Assembly: GCF_026210795.1 (NCBI RefSeq)
Contig: NC_089433.1
Coordinates: 1,116,001 to 1,180,000 of the forward strand
Length of the DNA stretch: 64,000 nucleotides
Direction of reading: 5' to 3'
Origin: Rhizophagus irregularis
Taxonomy: Eukaryota > Glomeromycota > Glomeromycetes > Glomerales > Glomeraceae
The notes under the pieces are model-generated. The model was given only the letters and a program-made list of their open reading frames with translations, searched no databases and had not been told where the DNA came from. This document shows, piece after piece, positions 44,025 through 56,002 of this stretch (the first letter of the stretch is position 1; the number at the start of each line of letters is the position of its first letter). A program made the translations under genes and the position numbers.

Positions 44025-47000
44025 ATGAAAACACTCGTTCGTCCTTCATATAGTAAGGATTTTTTAGACCGCGGGACATTAAACGGGGGATATTTTCACA
44101 ATATTGGAAATATTAATAATATCCAACGACACGATGATAGATATTCGATTAAGGCTGAAAGCTTAGATATGGGCGTTTATTTACAAGAAGATACTTTTGT
44201 CTCTGAAATTAAATATACTAAATTAGTTTATTTCATCATTGATTATCAAAAACGTAATATAAAGGTAGAATTTGATGTTCATGGTAAATTATATTCATTA
44301 GAAAATGAATTCAATAATATTGAAGGTGAAATTTATGTTGAACAACAAAGACCTTATTGGTCTATTACCATCGCAAACAAATTTCCGCCAAGGTATTCAA
44401 TACGTGATGATAACAAACGTTCTTTTAAACGAATGACGAGAATACAAAGTTTAAGAAAAAGTAATGAACCACTTCAACCACATATGTCTGATAATAGTGA
44501 ACAATTAGGCAAATGGGTAGTTTTTAGAATATCCTTTAACAATCAAGCTAATAATCAATTTTATCGTTTTATAAATATGATTGATAAAGCTAGAGATTAT
44601 TCATTAGTATCTAAATTTAATAAACCATTAAAAATAGTAGCTGGGTCAACTTTAAACAAATATGTGAACCGTTCAAATTTAGATTTTGACATCCTATATA
44701 TGATCGAATGTAACCTTTCTTTTAATTACATTCACGATTATAATTTAAATGAAGATTTTTTTTCCTTTTTATCCGTTCAACCAAAAGACGCTGTAATTTA
44801 TGTTTTGGAAAAAATATTTGAAGAGAAAAATCGTATATACGATCCTTTATTATATTTACGTTCAGAGATCAAGAAACGTATTAATGTTTCTGTCAAATTT
44901 AATGAAGTACCTAATCATTGTGCAATGATGCGTAAGGTAGTAGTAACTCCTACTACTATGTATATGTTACCTCCAACTATGGAAACTTCTAATCGAGTGA
45001 TTCGTAATTATGAATATAAAAAAGATAATTTCTTACGAGTACATTTTTCTGATGAAGCATCAAATCCAATCGGTTCATCAAGTGGAAATTTTAATGATAC
45101 TTTTAATGATGCTTTATATAATAGGATTTATTATACATTAAATAATGGTATTAAAATTGGAAATGTACATTATGAATTTTTGGCCTTTTCTTCAAGTCAA
45201 TTGAGAGATCATTCTTGTTGGTTTTTCGCATCAACTGAGGATTTAACCGCAAATAATATAAGAAAGTGGATGGGTGATTTCTCGGATATCAAAACTGTTG
45301 CAAAATATGCTGCACGTATGGGTCAATGTTTTTCAAGTACTAGAGTGATTCAATATGTTCCAGTTAGTGATATTAAAGAAATTCCCGATATAATTAGAAA
45401 TGGGTATACATTTTCTGATGGTATAGGAAAAATATCTTTTTCATTAGCAGAAGTAATTGCAAAAGAATTAGATTTAAAAAGAATTCCAAGTGCTTTTCAA
45501 TTTAGAATGGCGGGATATAAAGGAGTTTTATGTCAATCACGTTATTTGAGAGCAAATCAAGTTCAAGTTCGTCCAAGTCAACATAAATTTAAATCAAATC
45601 ATAATATATTGGAAATTGTTAGATGTTCATCTTACCTTCCATCTTATCTTAATAGGCAAGCCATTACATTATTATCAGCATTAGGAATACCAGATGATGT
45701 ATTCATTCGAATGAAGGATCAACAAGTCAGTGAATTGAGTAGAATTTTTGAAAGTGATCTTTTAGCGTTAAATGTTTTACAACAAAATATTGATGAATAT
45801 GAAACTTCACAATCACTTATAGAATTAGTAAAAGCTGGATTCCTACAATCAAAAGATCCTTACTTAATTAATTTAATTTCTTTATTTCGTATCAAGATGT
45901 TACAAGATCTTAAAAAGAAAGCAAAAATTCGTGTGGGTAGAGGAGCATTTTTAATGGGTGTATTAGATGAAACGAAAACTTTAAAAGATAATGAAGTGTA
46001 TTGTTGTATATCTGATCCTTGTAATCCATCTAAAAGAAAAGTAATTACTGGAACTTGTATTGTATACCGTAACCCTTGTTTTCATCCTGGAGACATACGA
46101 ATCGTTAAAGCTGTATATTGTAATACTTTGAGCAATCTGATGGATGTATTGGTATTTCCTTCAGTTGGATATCGTGATATTCCAAATCAATGTAGTGGTG
46201 GTGATCTAGACGGTGATGATTTTACGTATGTACAATAATTAAACTATGTTAAATTTATATTAATTATTAAAAACAAAATCTAACTATTCCTCTTTTTAGA
46301 ATAATTTATGACGAACATCTAATCCCAAGTGAAGCGCATGAACCCATGAATTATAAATCTAAAAAACCAAAACCGGTCGATCATGTAACTATGGAAAGCA
46401 TTAAAGCATTTTTTGTAAATTATGTATTTTCTGATCAACTTGGTAAGATCGCCAATGCTCATTTGGCAAAAGCGGATTCTTTTCCAAATGGCGCACTCCA
46501 TGGACAATGTAAAGCTCTCGCTCATTTACACTCGGATGCTGTAGATTTTCCAAAAACGGGAATACCGGCAATAGTTCCACAGGAACTTCGTGTAGAACGC
46601 TTTCCAGATTTTATGGAAAAACATGATAAACTAAGTTACGAATCTGAAAAAGTTCTGGGTATTTTATATCGTTCTATTAAAGTAGTAGACTATGAACGAT
46701 ATACTAGTTTGAATTTCGATAAAAGGTTATTATATGTTGAAGGATATGAAAAATATTTAAATAATGCATTAAGACTTAAACGTGCATATGATGCAGAGAT
46801 AAAAGGGGTCATGAATCAATTTGGAATTATGACCGAATTTGAAGTAGTTAGTGGATACATTATTAATACAATTACCAAAATTGATAAGAAAAAACCAAGA
46901 AATGTAATAAAATCTGTAATGGATACAATAATTCCAATTAGAAAAAGTTACCGAAAAAAATTTGAGGAAGAGTTTTATGAAGAAGGAACTAAAATTATTC

Positions 47001-47146
47001 CATCAACAGCTTCTGATCAAATGAAATCAAAAGCCGTTGCTTGGTACTGTGTAACGTATGGATTGAAGGATGAAGATATGATATCTTTTCCTTGGATTGT
47101 GTACGACATTTTATGTGAAATTGTTAAAAATAGTAAGATTAAATGA
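44025..47146 (+). CDS. RNA-dependent RNA polymerase of the RNA-silencing pathway, 1015 aa, two exons
   Basis: Exon 1 is 44025-46225 and exon 2 is 46300-47146. The intron 46226-46299 has a GTATGT donor, a CTAAC branch site and a TTTTTAG acceptor; it splits the Thr734 codon and joins DGDDFT to IIYDEHLIPSEAHEPM. This is a cellular eukaryotic RdRP (QDE-1/RDR class). The two-barrel catalytic core holds YTFSDGIGKISFSLA (about residues 462-476), VRPSQHKF, IRVGRGAFLMGVLDE, NPCFHPGDIR and the active-site CSGGDLDGD with aspartates 727, 729 and 731. Such enzymes turn single-stranded RNA into double-stranded RNA for Dicer and small-RNA silencing of transposons and foreign RNA. At 1015 aa it is shorter than QDE-1 (about 1400), mostly at the N terminus, but no core block is missing. 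Glomeromycotan fungi have many RdRP copies. No frameshift is seen. Confidence 0.93.
46226..46299 (+). other. Intron of the RdRP gene
   Basis: A 74-bp intron: GTATGT at the donor, CTAAC near 46280, and CTCTTTTTAG at the acceptor. Without splicing, the frame stops four codons after DGDDFT; with splicing, the conserved RdRP sequence continues. This supports the exon model strongly. Confidence 0.9.
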
Positions 47147-47270
47147 TTATTCAACCTAATTTTTTTTTAGGTCAAATTATTATATTTTATATATTCATAT
47201 TTAAGGTTATTATTATTGATATTTATTCATTTTATTATTTTAGTATGTATGTTATTGTAACAAATTAAGT

Positions 47271-47420
47271 AAATTATAATTTGTGCCATGTCGCCATTGC
47301 GCTGGTATTAAATTTGGTGTTAGTTTAGGATGGTTATTATTAGAATTTTGGATGTTTTACTATTGAATGTCACACCATTATATCATACCAGCGCTGTGGC
47401 GCCATGGCATTAAATTATAA
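47271..47420. mobile_element. 150-bp hairpin/MITE directly downstream of RdRP
   Basis: The two arms, 47271-47308 and 47384-47420, are inverted copies of AATTTRTGCCATG-CGCCA-GCGCTGGTAT with several mismatches. The middle (about 75 bases) is AT-rich. The size and arms fit a small MITE. The position only 125 bases after the RdRP stop also means a transcript could carry it as a stable hairpin in the 3' end. No clear target duplication. Confidence 0.65.
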
Positions 47421-47817
47421 AATTCATTAAATAAATATATTATTTTTTTATGATTATTATTTTATTTATTGTGCGTTTTTTTTTAAAAAAAAAATTATCT
47501 GATTATAATTTTATAAGATAAAAACAGGTAATCTAAAAATTGTATTTAACTATTTACTATTTTAATTTATTTAGCCTCGCTCTTGTTAACCATTTAAAAA
47601 ATTTTATTAATAATCGTAAAATATTATCCAAGAAAAGTAATTTAATTAAGCCGAAAATTGCATGATTTATTCAGGATAATTTCTTAACGAGACTTCCGGG
47701 AAATGTTAGCACGTGATTCTCATTCACGCGAATCAAAATTCTTAGAAATTTCAAACATATTATATATTGAAGGATATTTTTTAGTAATTTAAGGGAGAAA
47801 AAATTTTTTTTCAAAAG

Positions 47818-47831
47818 TTCCCGAAGAATTC
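47818..47831 (+). promoter_or_regulatory. Possible heat-shock element
   Basis: TTCCCGAAGAATTC contains alternating TTC and GAA modules (TTC-cc-GAA, then GAATTC), similar to a heat-shock factor site. It lies about 280 bases upstream of the small heat-shock gene start. The third module is out of the strict 5-bp spacing, so this is a weak, context-supported call. Confidence 0.3.
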
Positions 47832-48107
47832 TCACGCAACATGTAGAAAAATTCTAGCATATCATAAATAAAAATTAATTTTTTTTATGTAAAGTTCATA
47901 ATTTAAGTAAGAATTCTCATTGCATCTGTCTGTTTGCATCATATTTAAATTTTACTTACAAATCTTCATCTCTAGGAATCATGAGAAAATTAAAATGCGA
48001 TTATAAATATATCTTGAATTCGGAGTTTTCCTAGCCCTCTTAATTTCATCAAGGACAAAAATGTACAAATCAAATTTTTCTATAAACATTACGGTTATTA
48101 AAACAAG

Positions 48108-48608
48108 ATGTCTCTAATTAGCAATAATTGGATGGATTCTGTTAGTAGAATCTTCGATGATCTTATTAAAGATTTGAACGTCGCTAAACGTGGCAACACT
48201 CGCACTCGCCGCTTTCCTGCGTTGGAAGTTCATGAAACTGAGAAAGAATATATAGTCTATGCAGAATTGCAGTATATAATTGATTTTTTTTCATTATATT
48301 TACGTATTCTTTGAATCAAATAATGAAACATTATTATTTTATAGGGATTTAGTAAGGATCAAATTAACGCTGATGTTCGTGACAACGTTCTTGTCATCTC
48401 CGGTGAATTCAAGAATGACCAAAAATTTCAAGACGGAAAACTCTTGTCAAAGAACGTCGTTATGACAACTTTCCTCGTAGTATTTCGATACCTCCAAATA
48501 TAAAAACTGAAGAGGTTACGGCCAAATTTGAAAATGGTGTTTTACGAAATGAGACTTCCCAAGTCAGCCCCGCAAGAAAATCGATATCAAATAAAAAGAC
48601 AGCACTAG
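48108..48608 (+). pseudogene. Small heat-shock protein (HSP20/alpha-crystallin) gene with three frameshifts
   Basis: Exon 1 (48108-48271) reads MSLISNNWMDSVSRIFDDL, then RRFPALEVHETEKEYIVYAEL, the start of an alpha-crystallin domain. An intron (48272-48344, GTATAT to TATAG) follows. Exon 2 contains GFSKDQINADVRDNVLVISG, then EFKNDQKFQDGKLL, then ERRYDNFPRSISIPPN and TAKFENGVL, and finally LPKSAP and NRYQIKRQH before the TAG at 48606-48608. These pieces lie in different frames: one base is missing at the exon 1 edge (TTGCA where TTGCCA is expected), one in the TCAAAG run near 48450, and one near 48550. HSP20 proteins bind unfolding clients as oligomeric chaperones. As written the gene cannot make a full protein: it is either a recent pseudogene or an error-affected functional gene. 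Confidence 0.85.
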
Positions 48609-49172
48609 TAGCAATAGTCTTTGTAAATTTCAATGTTTTAAACAATAATATAATTGTTATAAATAATAAATCATTATTTTTTCCATCAACAAATGGAAGT
48701 TATAAAAACTAAAATATGTAATGTGAGCGCCAAATATTTTTATTCTGTTAATTTAATTAATTTAACACCTAATACGCTGTTTACGTTTCTAGTAAATATG
48801 TAAACAAAATTGAAGAACATTAACTTATTAAAGTTTTTGAGACAATGTGATTATTAATAATACGTAATTCGCGTCAATAATTTCGAAATTTTTTTACCGA
48901 AAATTTAATTTTTAAATCTTGAGGCTCAAGGTCTAACCGTCTTGAAAAAATATTTCTAAAATTTTATTATTAACTACAGGGCTAACTTACATGATTATGA
49001 TCTGATTATACTGCTAATTCTGGCCAATTATAAGCAAACTCTGGGCAAAATCTAGCATATTTCTAGCTATACTTTTCCCAACTTTCTGTATAAAACCGGT
49101 TGATGGAAAAGGCGATATAATAAATATAAAATTTTCAATTTTTTATTTCAAAATTTATAGAGGTTGGAACTA

Positions 49173-49375
49173 AGGGGATGGCCAGAAATAATTTAAATTT
49201 TAGGATTTTTGTCTTTTTGACCCCCCTCCCTATGTCATAATTCATTTTAGGAAATGTAAAATTAAAACATAATTCTGGCTAGAATTATGTTAATTACAAG
49301 TGTCTAAAAATGGAAGATGTGTAACATCATCATGGTCTTAACCTTAGGAAATGACGTCATTTCTGGCCATCCCCT
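49173..49375. mobile_element. MITE with AGGGGATGGCCAGAAAT ends
   Basis: A 203-bp element whose ends AGGGGATGGCCAGAAAT (49173-49189) and its exact reverse complement (49359-49375) are perfect inverted repeats of 17 bases. The interior is AT-rich with a CCCCCCTCCC stretch and further TTCTGGC motifs. No ORF; family not recognised; target duplication not certain. Confidence 0.75.
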
Positions 49376-50639
49376 AACCGATTAACAATCGATTAACCAG
49401 CTACCGTGATCAAATAATAATAATCAGTTAATTTTTGCAAATGTACGAATTTAAATAATAGAGGGGACAATTGAATCACGTGTGCTAACGATCAATTTAT
49501 TAATTGCAGCAAGATATTCTGAGTAAAAGATGCAAAAAACATATAATAATCAGTAAAGTCTATTTAATTTAAGCCGTTTAGTAAATAGGTGGGTAAATAA
49601 AGTTAATACTAAAATATTAACAAATTAGAATACAATAATTAAAGTTGATATACAATATAATGTAGAGTGAACAATAATTAAGGGTGCACTACGTGATCTA
49701 TTGTCCCTCTATTATTAATTTTTAAATGTATTTCATAAATTCGTACATTTGCTAAAATTAATATCATAACAAGAGGTCATTTTCATGGGGGAGCTTGACA
49801 TGCTTTTAAAAGATCTTTTAAGTGAATGTTATTGTAAAAAAAAATGACTTTTAATTTATAAATATACAAATTGTTGATCTCTCCTTTATAAATAAGCTTT
49901 GTTAAAACTAGGAAACGGGGAACCGTTGTAAGTCCGGAGCGAGGTATCATAATAATAATAAATAATAAATAATAATAAAGATGTTAACATATATCAAGAA
50001 TGGTAGCGATTTCCTACTAATTAGCAGCATAACGCCTTGGAATTCCGTGACACGTGATCGATCATTTTTCATAGTGCGTAGACATATATAGTCCTTCGCA
50101 TTCGCTCTAGACAATAAATAAATTTTTTAAATTTAGCTTTTTCTTAAATAAAATGAATAAACAAATGATTTTTTCTATTTATAATGAGTAAATTTAATAT
50201 AGAGAAATGGCAGATTTCGGTTTATTATAAGTTAAATAGTAAAATAGTAAAAATTTAAGAGAATTGCTAAATGTGTCCTGGGTAATTGTCGCCTGGAGGT
50301 TTTTTTCCAAGTATGTCACATGATGTACAATATATAGAGTAAATTTATTAATCGGCTGACAGCTGATTTTTTTAATTTAGCTAATTTTTGATCGGCTAAA
50401 CTTAAAATTTTATTGCAAAAGATATTTTAAAAAAACAATTTGCAAACATATTTATTCAAAATAATCTTATCTAATGAAATTTTATTTGCAAATATTAAAA
50501 TTTTAGTCACACATTTACGATTTTAAAGAAAAAAATTACCGTATTTTTAATGAAGTGATACAAATAAAAGAAACAATAGCAATAAATAAAAAGATAAGTA
50601 AATTACAATGATCAAGAAGAAAGATGCTAATAAAAAATG

Positions 50640-50945
50640 AAATAACAATGAAGTAATGGAAAGTAATAGAAGATGAAAGGGAGTAAAAGACGAGTAGTGA
50701 GAAGTGATAGGAAACAAAAAGGAGAAATATGGCATGATGGTAGATGAAGAGGAGTGTTGGGGAGGGAGACGAAAAGGAATGATAGGAGACGAAAAGGAGT
50801 GATAGGAGACGAAAAAGAGTGATGGGAGATGAAAAGGAGTGACGGAAAGATGAAGAGGAGTGATGGGAGACGAAAAGAAGTGATGGAAAGATGAAGAGGA
50901 GTGATGGGAGACGAAAGGGAGCGATGAGAGACAAAAAGAATTCGG
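50640..50945. repeat. Purine-rich minisatellite (about 18-20 bp unit GAGACGAAAAGGAGTGATGG)
   Basis: More than a dozen imperfect copies of GAGACGAAAAGGAGTGATGG and variants (GAAAGATGAAGAGGAGTGAT) run in tandem, with degenerate copies extending back to about 50640. The plus strand is nearly all purine, so the tract could form triplex or H-DNA. The overlapping minus-strand reading frames (Ser/Phe/Leu-rich) exist only because the repeat has no stops. Confidence 0.85.
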
Positions 50946-51645
50946 CCGATCATTTATCCAATCCTAGTAAAATTTTACTTATTTCTAATTAGCCAGGAGA
51001 TAAGTAATACTTACATATTCTCTTTTCTCATTTAAATTCTTTTTATCATAAGATTAAATATGAATATTATCATCCATTTCTATCAACTTGGTGACTTGGA
51101 CTATAATAAATGTTCTTAAATAAAGATAAACATTAAACTATCCATACCTAAACTTTTTTTTTCCGTAAAAATCAGCTTAAAGGTTTTTTGTACTTCTATA
51201 TAATTAAAATTGTTAAGAAGATTAGTTTTCACTCCAAGGATGTTTAATTTTTTTTTGTGAGATTGGGATTGGCTCTGAATTATATATGGACTCTTGTTAG
51301 TAGTGTGCATCTTGCTCTTGACCTTAGATACAAATACCTTTAGTATAACTGTCCCTTTAACCTTTGATGTATCCTACCATTGATTTTTGAGTGTATTCTA
51401 TTTTAAGCTTTGAGCATTTTTTCTTAATCTCACTCTTAAATTGATTGCATTTCTTTATTAATTCTTTTATTGTTATTTGGTAAAAAAGTATTACGTTAAA
51501 AATTGTAAATCACATGTATTACTATTTACATTAGTATAGCAGATTGTTTATTTAATTATTTAAATACTGTATCATGTGCGTGATATACGTGATATACATT
51601 AATTCATCATTTTTACTAAGAATTCAATTAATATCATCATCTCAC

Positions 51646-52963
51646 CCCTATGAAAAAAAATCATCCAATTTTTGTACAATATTTGTTCAAGTCCGTGTGG
51701 AAATTGTACAATTATTGCAGATTTTTGGATAAAAATAGCTATGAAGTTTTTCAAAGCATATTAAAAGATATAGAAAATGTTCAATTTTTGTGTGATTTTT
51801 ATACAACTTAAATTTAGGATACAGAAAGCAATTTTTGGGTAATCCTACTATACTACTTTCCATCTTACCTGTATGGTTACATTTGACCACTTTTAGGGTC
51901 AAATAGACCACTTTTAACCATTACAAATAGATTTTCCTAAGTAAAGTGATTTATGCAGTAAGGTTACATAAAATTCAACTGCATATTTGCTTATAAATGG
52001 GCATTTTCTGGACCCATTGGTGAAATTTTTGTATCATCTTGTAACTAAAAAAAAGTCAAAAACTTTTTATTAGGTTACACAATTAGTTCTGACCGGAATT
52101 ATAATTTTGCCAGAATTATGCGGTAAAAATCAACTCTTAAAATTATATATGTTGATCACGTGATCTGATCGTCAAAATAAATATGACGACGCGAAATGTT
52201 TTTGTTTATGTTTTTTTAACCTTTTAACTTTTCTTCAACTTTCTTTTAAAATATCAGGTAAGAAAAACTTGTGTTCTTTATCTTTTTATTTTCCTAACTT
52301 TTTACATTTTAATGTTACTAACTTGCTTTCTTCACTAACTTCATACTTTTTTTTATTACTAATACTAATAATTTACTTTTTAACATTACTAATTTGCTTT
52401 CTTCACTAACTTCATACTTTTTTATTACTAACACTAATAATTTAGTACTTTTTAACACTACTAATTTGCTTTCTTCACTAACTTCATACTTTTTTATTTA
52501 ATACTAATAATTTACTTACACTAATAATTTACTTTCTTCTTTGATAATACTAATTTACTTTCATGTTACTAACATACTTTATTTTATTTTATTTTCTTAC
52601 AAATTTTTATATTTATGATTATATCAAATTTAGTATTTTATTTATGAAATATTGTGTATATTTTTTATATTTTAAGTCAATAAAAAAAATTCATAATTTC
52701 ACTTTATAAATTGCCTGTTATTACTGTAAAATTTAACCTATAATTCCTAAAATATGGCCTAAAAAAATTTGGCTCAAAAATCACACAATAATTGTATAAA
52801 TTCAGGTCAAAAATAGGATAATTATTGAATGAATTACCATGCAATAATTGTGTGATTTATTGCAATTTTTAGCACAATTATTGTATGGTCAAATATACGG
52901 AAATCGTAGTGAATTTAATTGAATGATTTTTCAACAAAAATCACACAGACTTTTTTCATAGGG
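51646..52963. mobile_element. 1.3-kb element with CCCTATGAAAAAA inverted ends
   Basis: The left end CCCTATGAAAAAAAATC and the right end, in reverse complement CCCTATGAAAAAAGTCTGTG, are inverted. Both are flanked by CAC (51643-51645 and 52964-52966), a possible 3-bp target duplication. The interior has no transposase; it carries several AATTATTGTGTGATTT-like motifs near the right end and the 72-bp tandem repeat. Probably a non-autonomous element of unknown family. Confidence 0.55.
52305..52560. repeat. Tandem repeat, 71-72 bp unit
   Basis: The block TTCACTAACTTCATACTTTT starts at 52331, 52402 and 52474, each followed by TTATTACTAA-type and TAATTTACTTTTTAACA-type sequence. A fourth, shorter degenerate copy follows to about 52560. 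It lies inside the 51646-52963 element. Confidence 0.75.
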
Positions 52964-54165
52964 CACGATTTACAAATCTTAATAGAAATAGTGATACTAA
53001 ATTAGTTTATGCTGGAACAGCCCCAGTGCGAAGCAGCAAGTGATTGAAAATTTATTATTTCAATATTTACAAAATATTTGGCATTTTCTTTAATAGGATT
53101 ATTAACTGAAATGAAAGTAGAGTATGACTCATATGGTCATCAGGTACACTAAACCTGTTCGAAGTAACATACAGGTAGTATTGCAGAATAGCCATACGGA
53201 TAAAGGGTCAGTTATATGCTTAATATTTACCTTCAATATTAGCAATGAAGTGATTCCTTATATAATGAGTTTTGAAAAACAAATTTAATAAATTTAACGA
53301 TAAATCCAATACTACATTTTTTTAAAAATTACGTGAAAATTACTCAGCTGAGATCCTTTTAATGGAAGATGGAAGAGAAGATCCTATTTTCTAGAACATA
53401 AGTTTGGTTGGAATTCTGAACCAGAAGAATGACCATCCATTTGTTTGAATTGATAATAGATAAAATATGCAATTCGTTTATGTGATGATTTATAACCGCA
53501 AATATTCAAATTCACATAGACTAATAAGAAAATGAGATATATACTGTATATACAGCATATATAATTATCAGGTTAATTACCTAGTTTTTTTTTAATTAAT
53601 GTACAGTACAAAAAGATTCTTATATGCTGAAATCAGGGTGGAAATTTTATTATGTTCTTTAATACCTTTTTTTTTTAAAAAAAAAAAACCGTAACGCATC
53701 TCTTTATTAAGAATAGATATCCTATAACGAAATACCTAGAACCGCACATGCAAACACGATACGGCTATTACACGTAAAAAAGGATACCAATAATAAATAA
53801 AAACAAAATTGTATTCAACACAAATTTTTTAGATTAGATATTACTAACTTTATTTTGTAGGGTATAGGGAAGAAGGGTGGAATACACCTAAGTGCGAGTT
53901 GATGGACTCGTCTAATTAGTTAGCGTTAGACTTAGAGTTATTTCTATTTCTTTTTTTTCCCTACATAAATTAGGTTAATTTAGTTAGGTTTCATCAAAAT
54001 TAAATAGTGTATGGTCTTTCAGGTATAGTATTTATGGGATAAATTATTAGTAACGTATCATTTTGTTCGATTACTCTGTTATAGGGTTGTCACGTGATTT
54101 GCATGGTCGGCTCTAAGTATCTTGTCACTTGGGATACAAATCCTAATAAAGATGCGTTACAGTTT

Positions 54166-54326
54166 CCCAGTAGATAGTTTTTGTATAAATTTGTACCAAA
54201 TGGGCTCATCCATATATAATTGGCTCTATATTGGCTTAAATTTGGATTATTTTTTGCATAAATTTGAGCTAATTTCGAGCCAATGAGCCCGTTTGGTATA
54301 AATTTATACAAAAACTATTTACTGGG
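54166..54326. mobile_element. Short MITE (CCCAGTARATAGTTTTTG ends)
   Basis: A 161-bp element. The left end CCCAGTAGATAGTTTTTGTA and the right end in reverse complement CCCAGTAAATAGTTTTTGTA differ at one base, and the match runs on through TAAATTT-TACCAAA-GGGCTCAT, about 45 bases in all. TTT flanks both ends, a possible 3-bp target duplication. No ORF. Confidence 0.8.
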
Positions 54327-55654
54327 TTTAAAAAAAAAAACAAACAAACAAACAAACAAACACGATACGGCTCTATAACAGAGTGCAATCTATCCTAAAA
54401 CAAATAAAACTAAACTGCACCTAACTAAAATACTATCTACTAGTGATTACTATGCAGGGAAAAAAAACGCGAGAGAAAATTTGTTATAAAACTGAAAATT
54501 CAGACGGAGCCCAACAGCCCCACGTCCATTAGCAATTATCCCAACTTCTTCCCCCATCAAGTTTATCCCTATAAAAAAAAAGAAAAAATTAGTTATAGTA
54601 TGCTAACCCTATCTAGATTCTATAATATTATTTCGTTTGCATCTAAAAAATTTTTTATCGGTAAATTTTTTAACGTGAAATCACGTGACTTCGATTTTAA
54701 GATGCAAAAATCCGTCATTTAATATCCGTCCTCGCCTCAATTTATCCTTGCTTCTTCACTTTCTTTGTTACTTCTTCCTTCTTCACTTCTCTCTTCTGTG
54801 GTGACTCCAAGATTGGTCGTTTCTCTCCGATTTCTTTTTCGCCTGTCTTGCGATTTTCGTCCTTTAGTCTTTTTTTGAAATCATCATTAAGTGTGGTGTG
54901 TTCTTTAATACTTATTGTTTCTTTACTTCTATTGTTATTATAATTATATACTTACATTATATTTTCAATTTACTAGAAAAAATTTTTTGTTAGTTCAACA
55001 TCTTTTGTTTTATTATTATTAGTTGTTACTTGATACATTATTTGTTTTATCCCTATTTCTAGAAAAAGTCTAATAAATAATTATTTTTATGGGTATTATT
55101 CCAAAAAACTTGTATATATGATCAACTAGTAATAAAAATTTTTATTGGATACAAATTAAAAAATCAATTATCAAATGTGAGGTATTAAGATTGTTAAGAA
55201 GATTATTTACAAGACAAAGATAACCTTCTGAATTGAATGGACAAATGTAAAATTAATTGCTTTTTTGTCACTTAGATATGCTGGATATTTTCCATATACA
55301 TCTTTTGAAAAAAAGAAATTCATGATAAACTCGTAAATGACTACTGAAATAATTTTACAAATGCTGTAAACAAAAAAGTTCTAAAAAATATTTTACGATT
55401 TGACTATTGGACTGCCTGTTAGTGCCTATTATAAAGTTAAAATAATTATGTATAATTATATATAATGTAGTCTTAATAATATAATTTCTTAAATGTATAA
55501 ATGATATTTTTTTTAATTAATATTAAGAATAAAATTAACAATATAAATAAAATACAATTAGCCATTGAAGTGAATATAAAAAATTTTACATTATTTATTT
55601 TAATTTTTTATTTTGATAATTTATACTTAACATTTGGAAAAGTTAAAAAAAAAA

Positions 55655-55850
55655 GATTTATTTAAATTACAAACTAAGAAATTTGTAAAGTATTTACTAC
55701 TCTAGTCTTAATGTTTAAATAATTCTAAAAAAAGAGAATACATATGAATAAAATATAAAAAAAACGGAATTATTTAAATTACAAACTAAGAATATTGTAA
55801 AATATTTTACTAGTACTCTAGCCTTGGTGTTTAAATAAATCTAAACAACA
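55655..55850. repeat. Tandem duplication in the kinase 3' flank
   Basis: Two copies of a segment of about 110 bases: TTTAAATTACAAACTAAGAA, then TTGTAAA-TATTTACTA, then CTCTAG-CTT-TGTTTAAATA. The copies start near 55659 and 55773. The first 16 bases (TTTAAATTACAAACTA) also form the last bases of the window (63985-64000). Confidence 0.7.
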
Positions 55851-56002
55851 ATTTCTGTTAAATGCATGATATCAAATATCACATAAAAAAACTATAAATT
55901 CTTATAAAAACACGATTATTTTTTATCTGTTTTAAATAATTAAATAAATAAAATTAATTTCACATAAATAATTTGCAAAATTAATTCTTTTTATATACTA
56001 TA

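Larger units (their letters stand above)
47147..48107. other. Spacer between RdRP and small heat-shock gene
   Basis: This contains the hairpin element 47271-47420, then AT-rich sequence. In the last 300 bases, upstream of the heat-shock gene, there are TTC/GAA motifs, including TTCCCGAAGAATTC at 47818-47831 (annotated separately), and an AT-rich leader. No gene is seen. Confidence 0.55.
48609..56002. other. 7.4-kb gene-free region with minisatellites and MITEs
   Basis: No gene is supported. Inside are the MITE 49173-49375, the purine-rich minisatellite 50640-50945, the 1.3-kb inverted-repeat element 51646-52963 with its internal 72-bp tandem repeat, the MITE 54166-54326, an (AAAC)n microsatellite at about 54336-54363, and a duplicated 3' flank segment at 55655-55850 next to the kinase gene. 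The ORFs at 50536-50953 are translations of the minisatellite. Confidence 0.65.

Noticed and set aside
46319-46525. Minus-strand 68-aa ORF
   Set aside because: Antisense shadow of RdRP exon 2.
44025-47146. Viral RNA-dependent RNA polymerase
   Set aside because: It has the DLDGD motif of cellular RNAi polymerases, not the GDD of RNA viruses, and contains a spliceosomal intron.
48280-48645. Small ORFs on both strands over the heat-shock gene
   Set aside because: They result from the frameshifts and from antisense reading of the alpha-crystallin exon.
50536-50953. Three overlapping Ser/Phe/Leu-rich minus-strand ORFs
   Set aside because: They are translations of the purine-rich minisatellite in different frames and have no other support.
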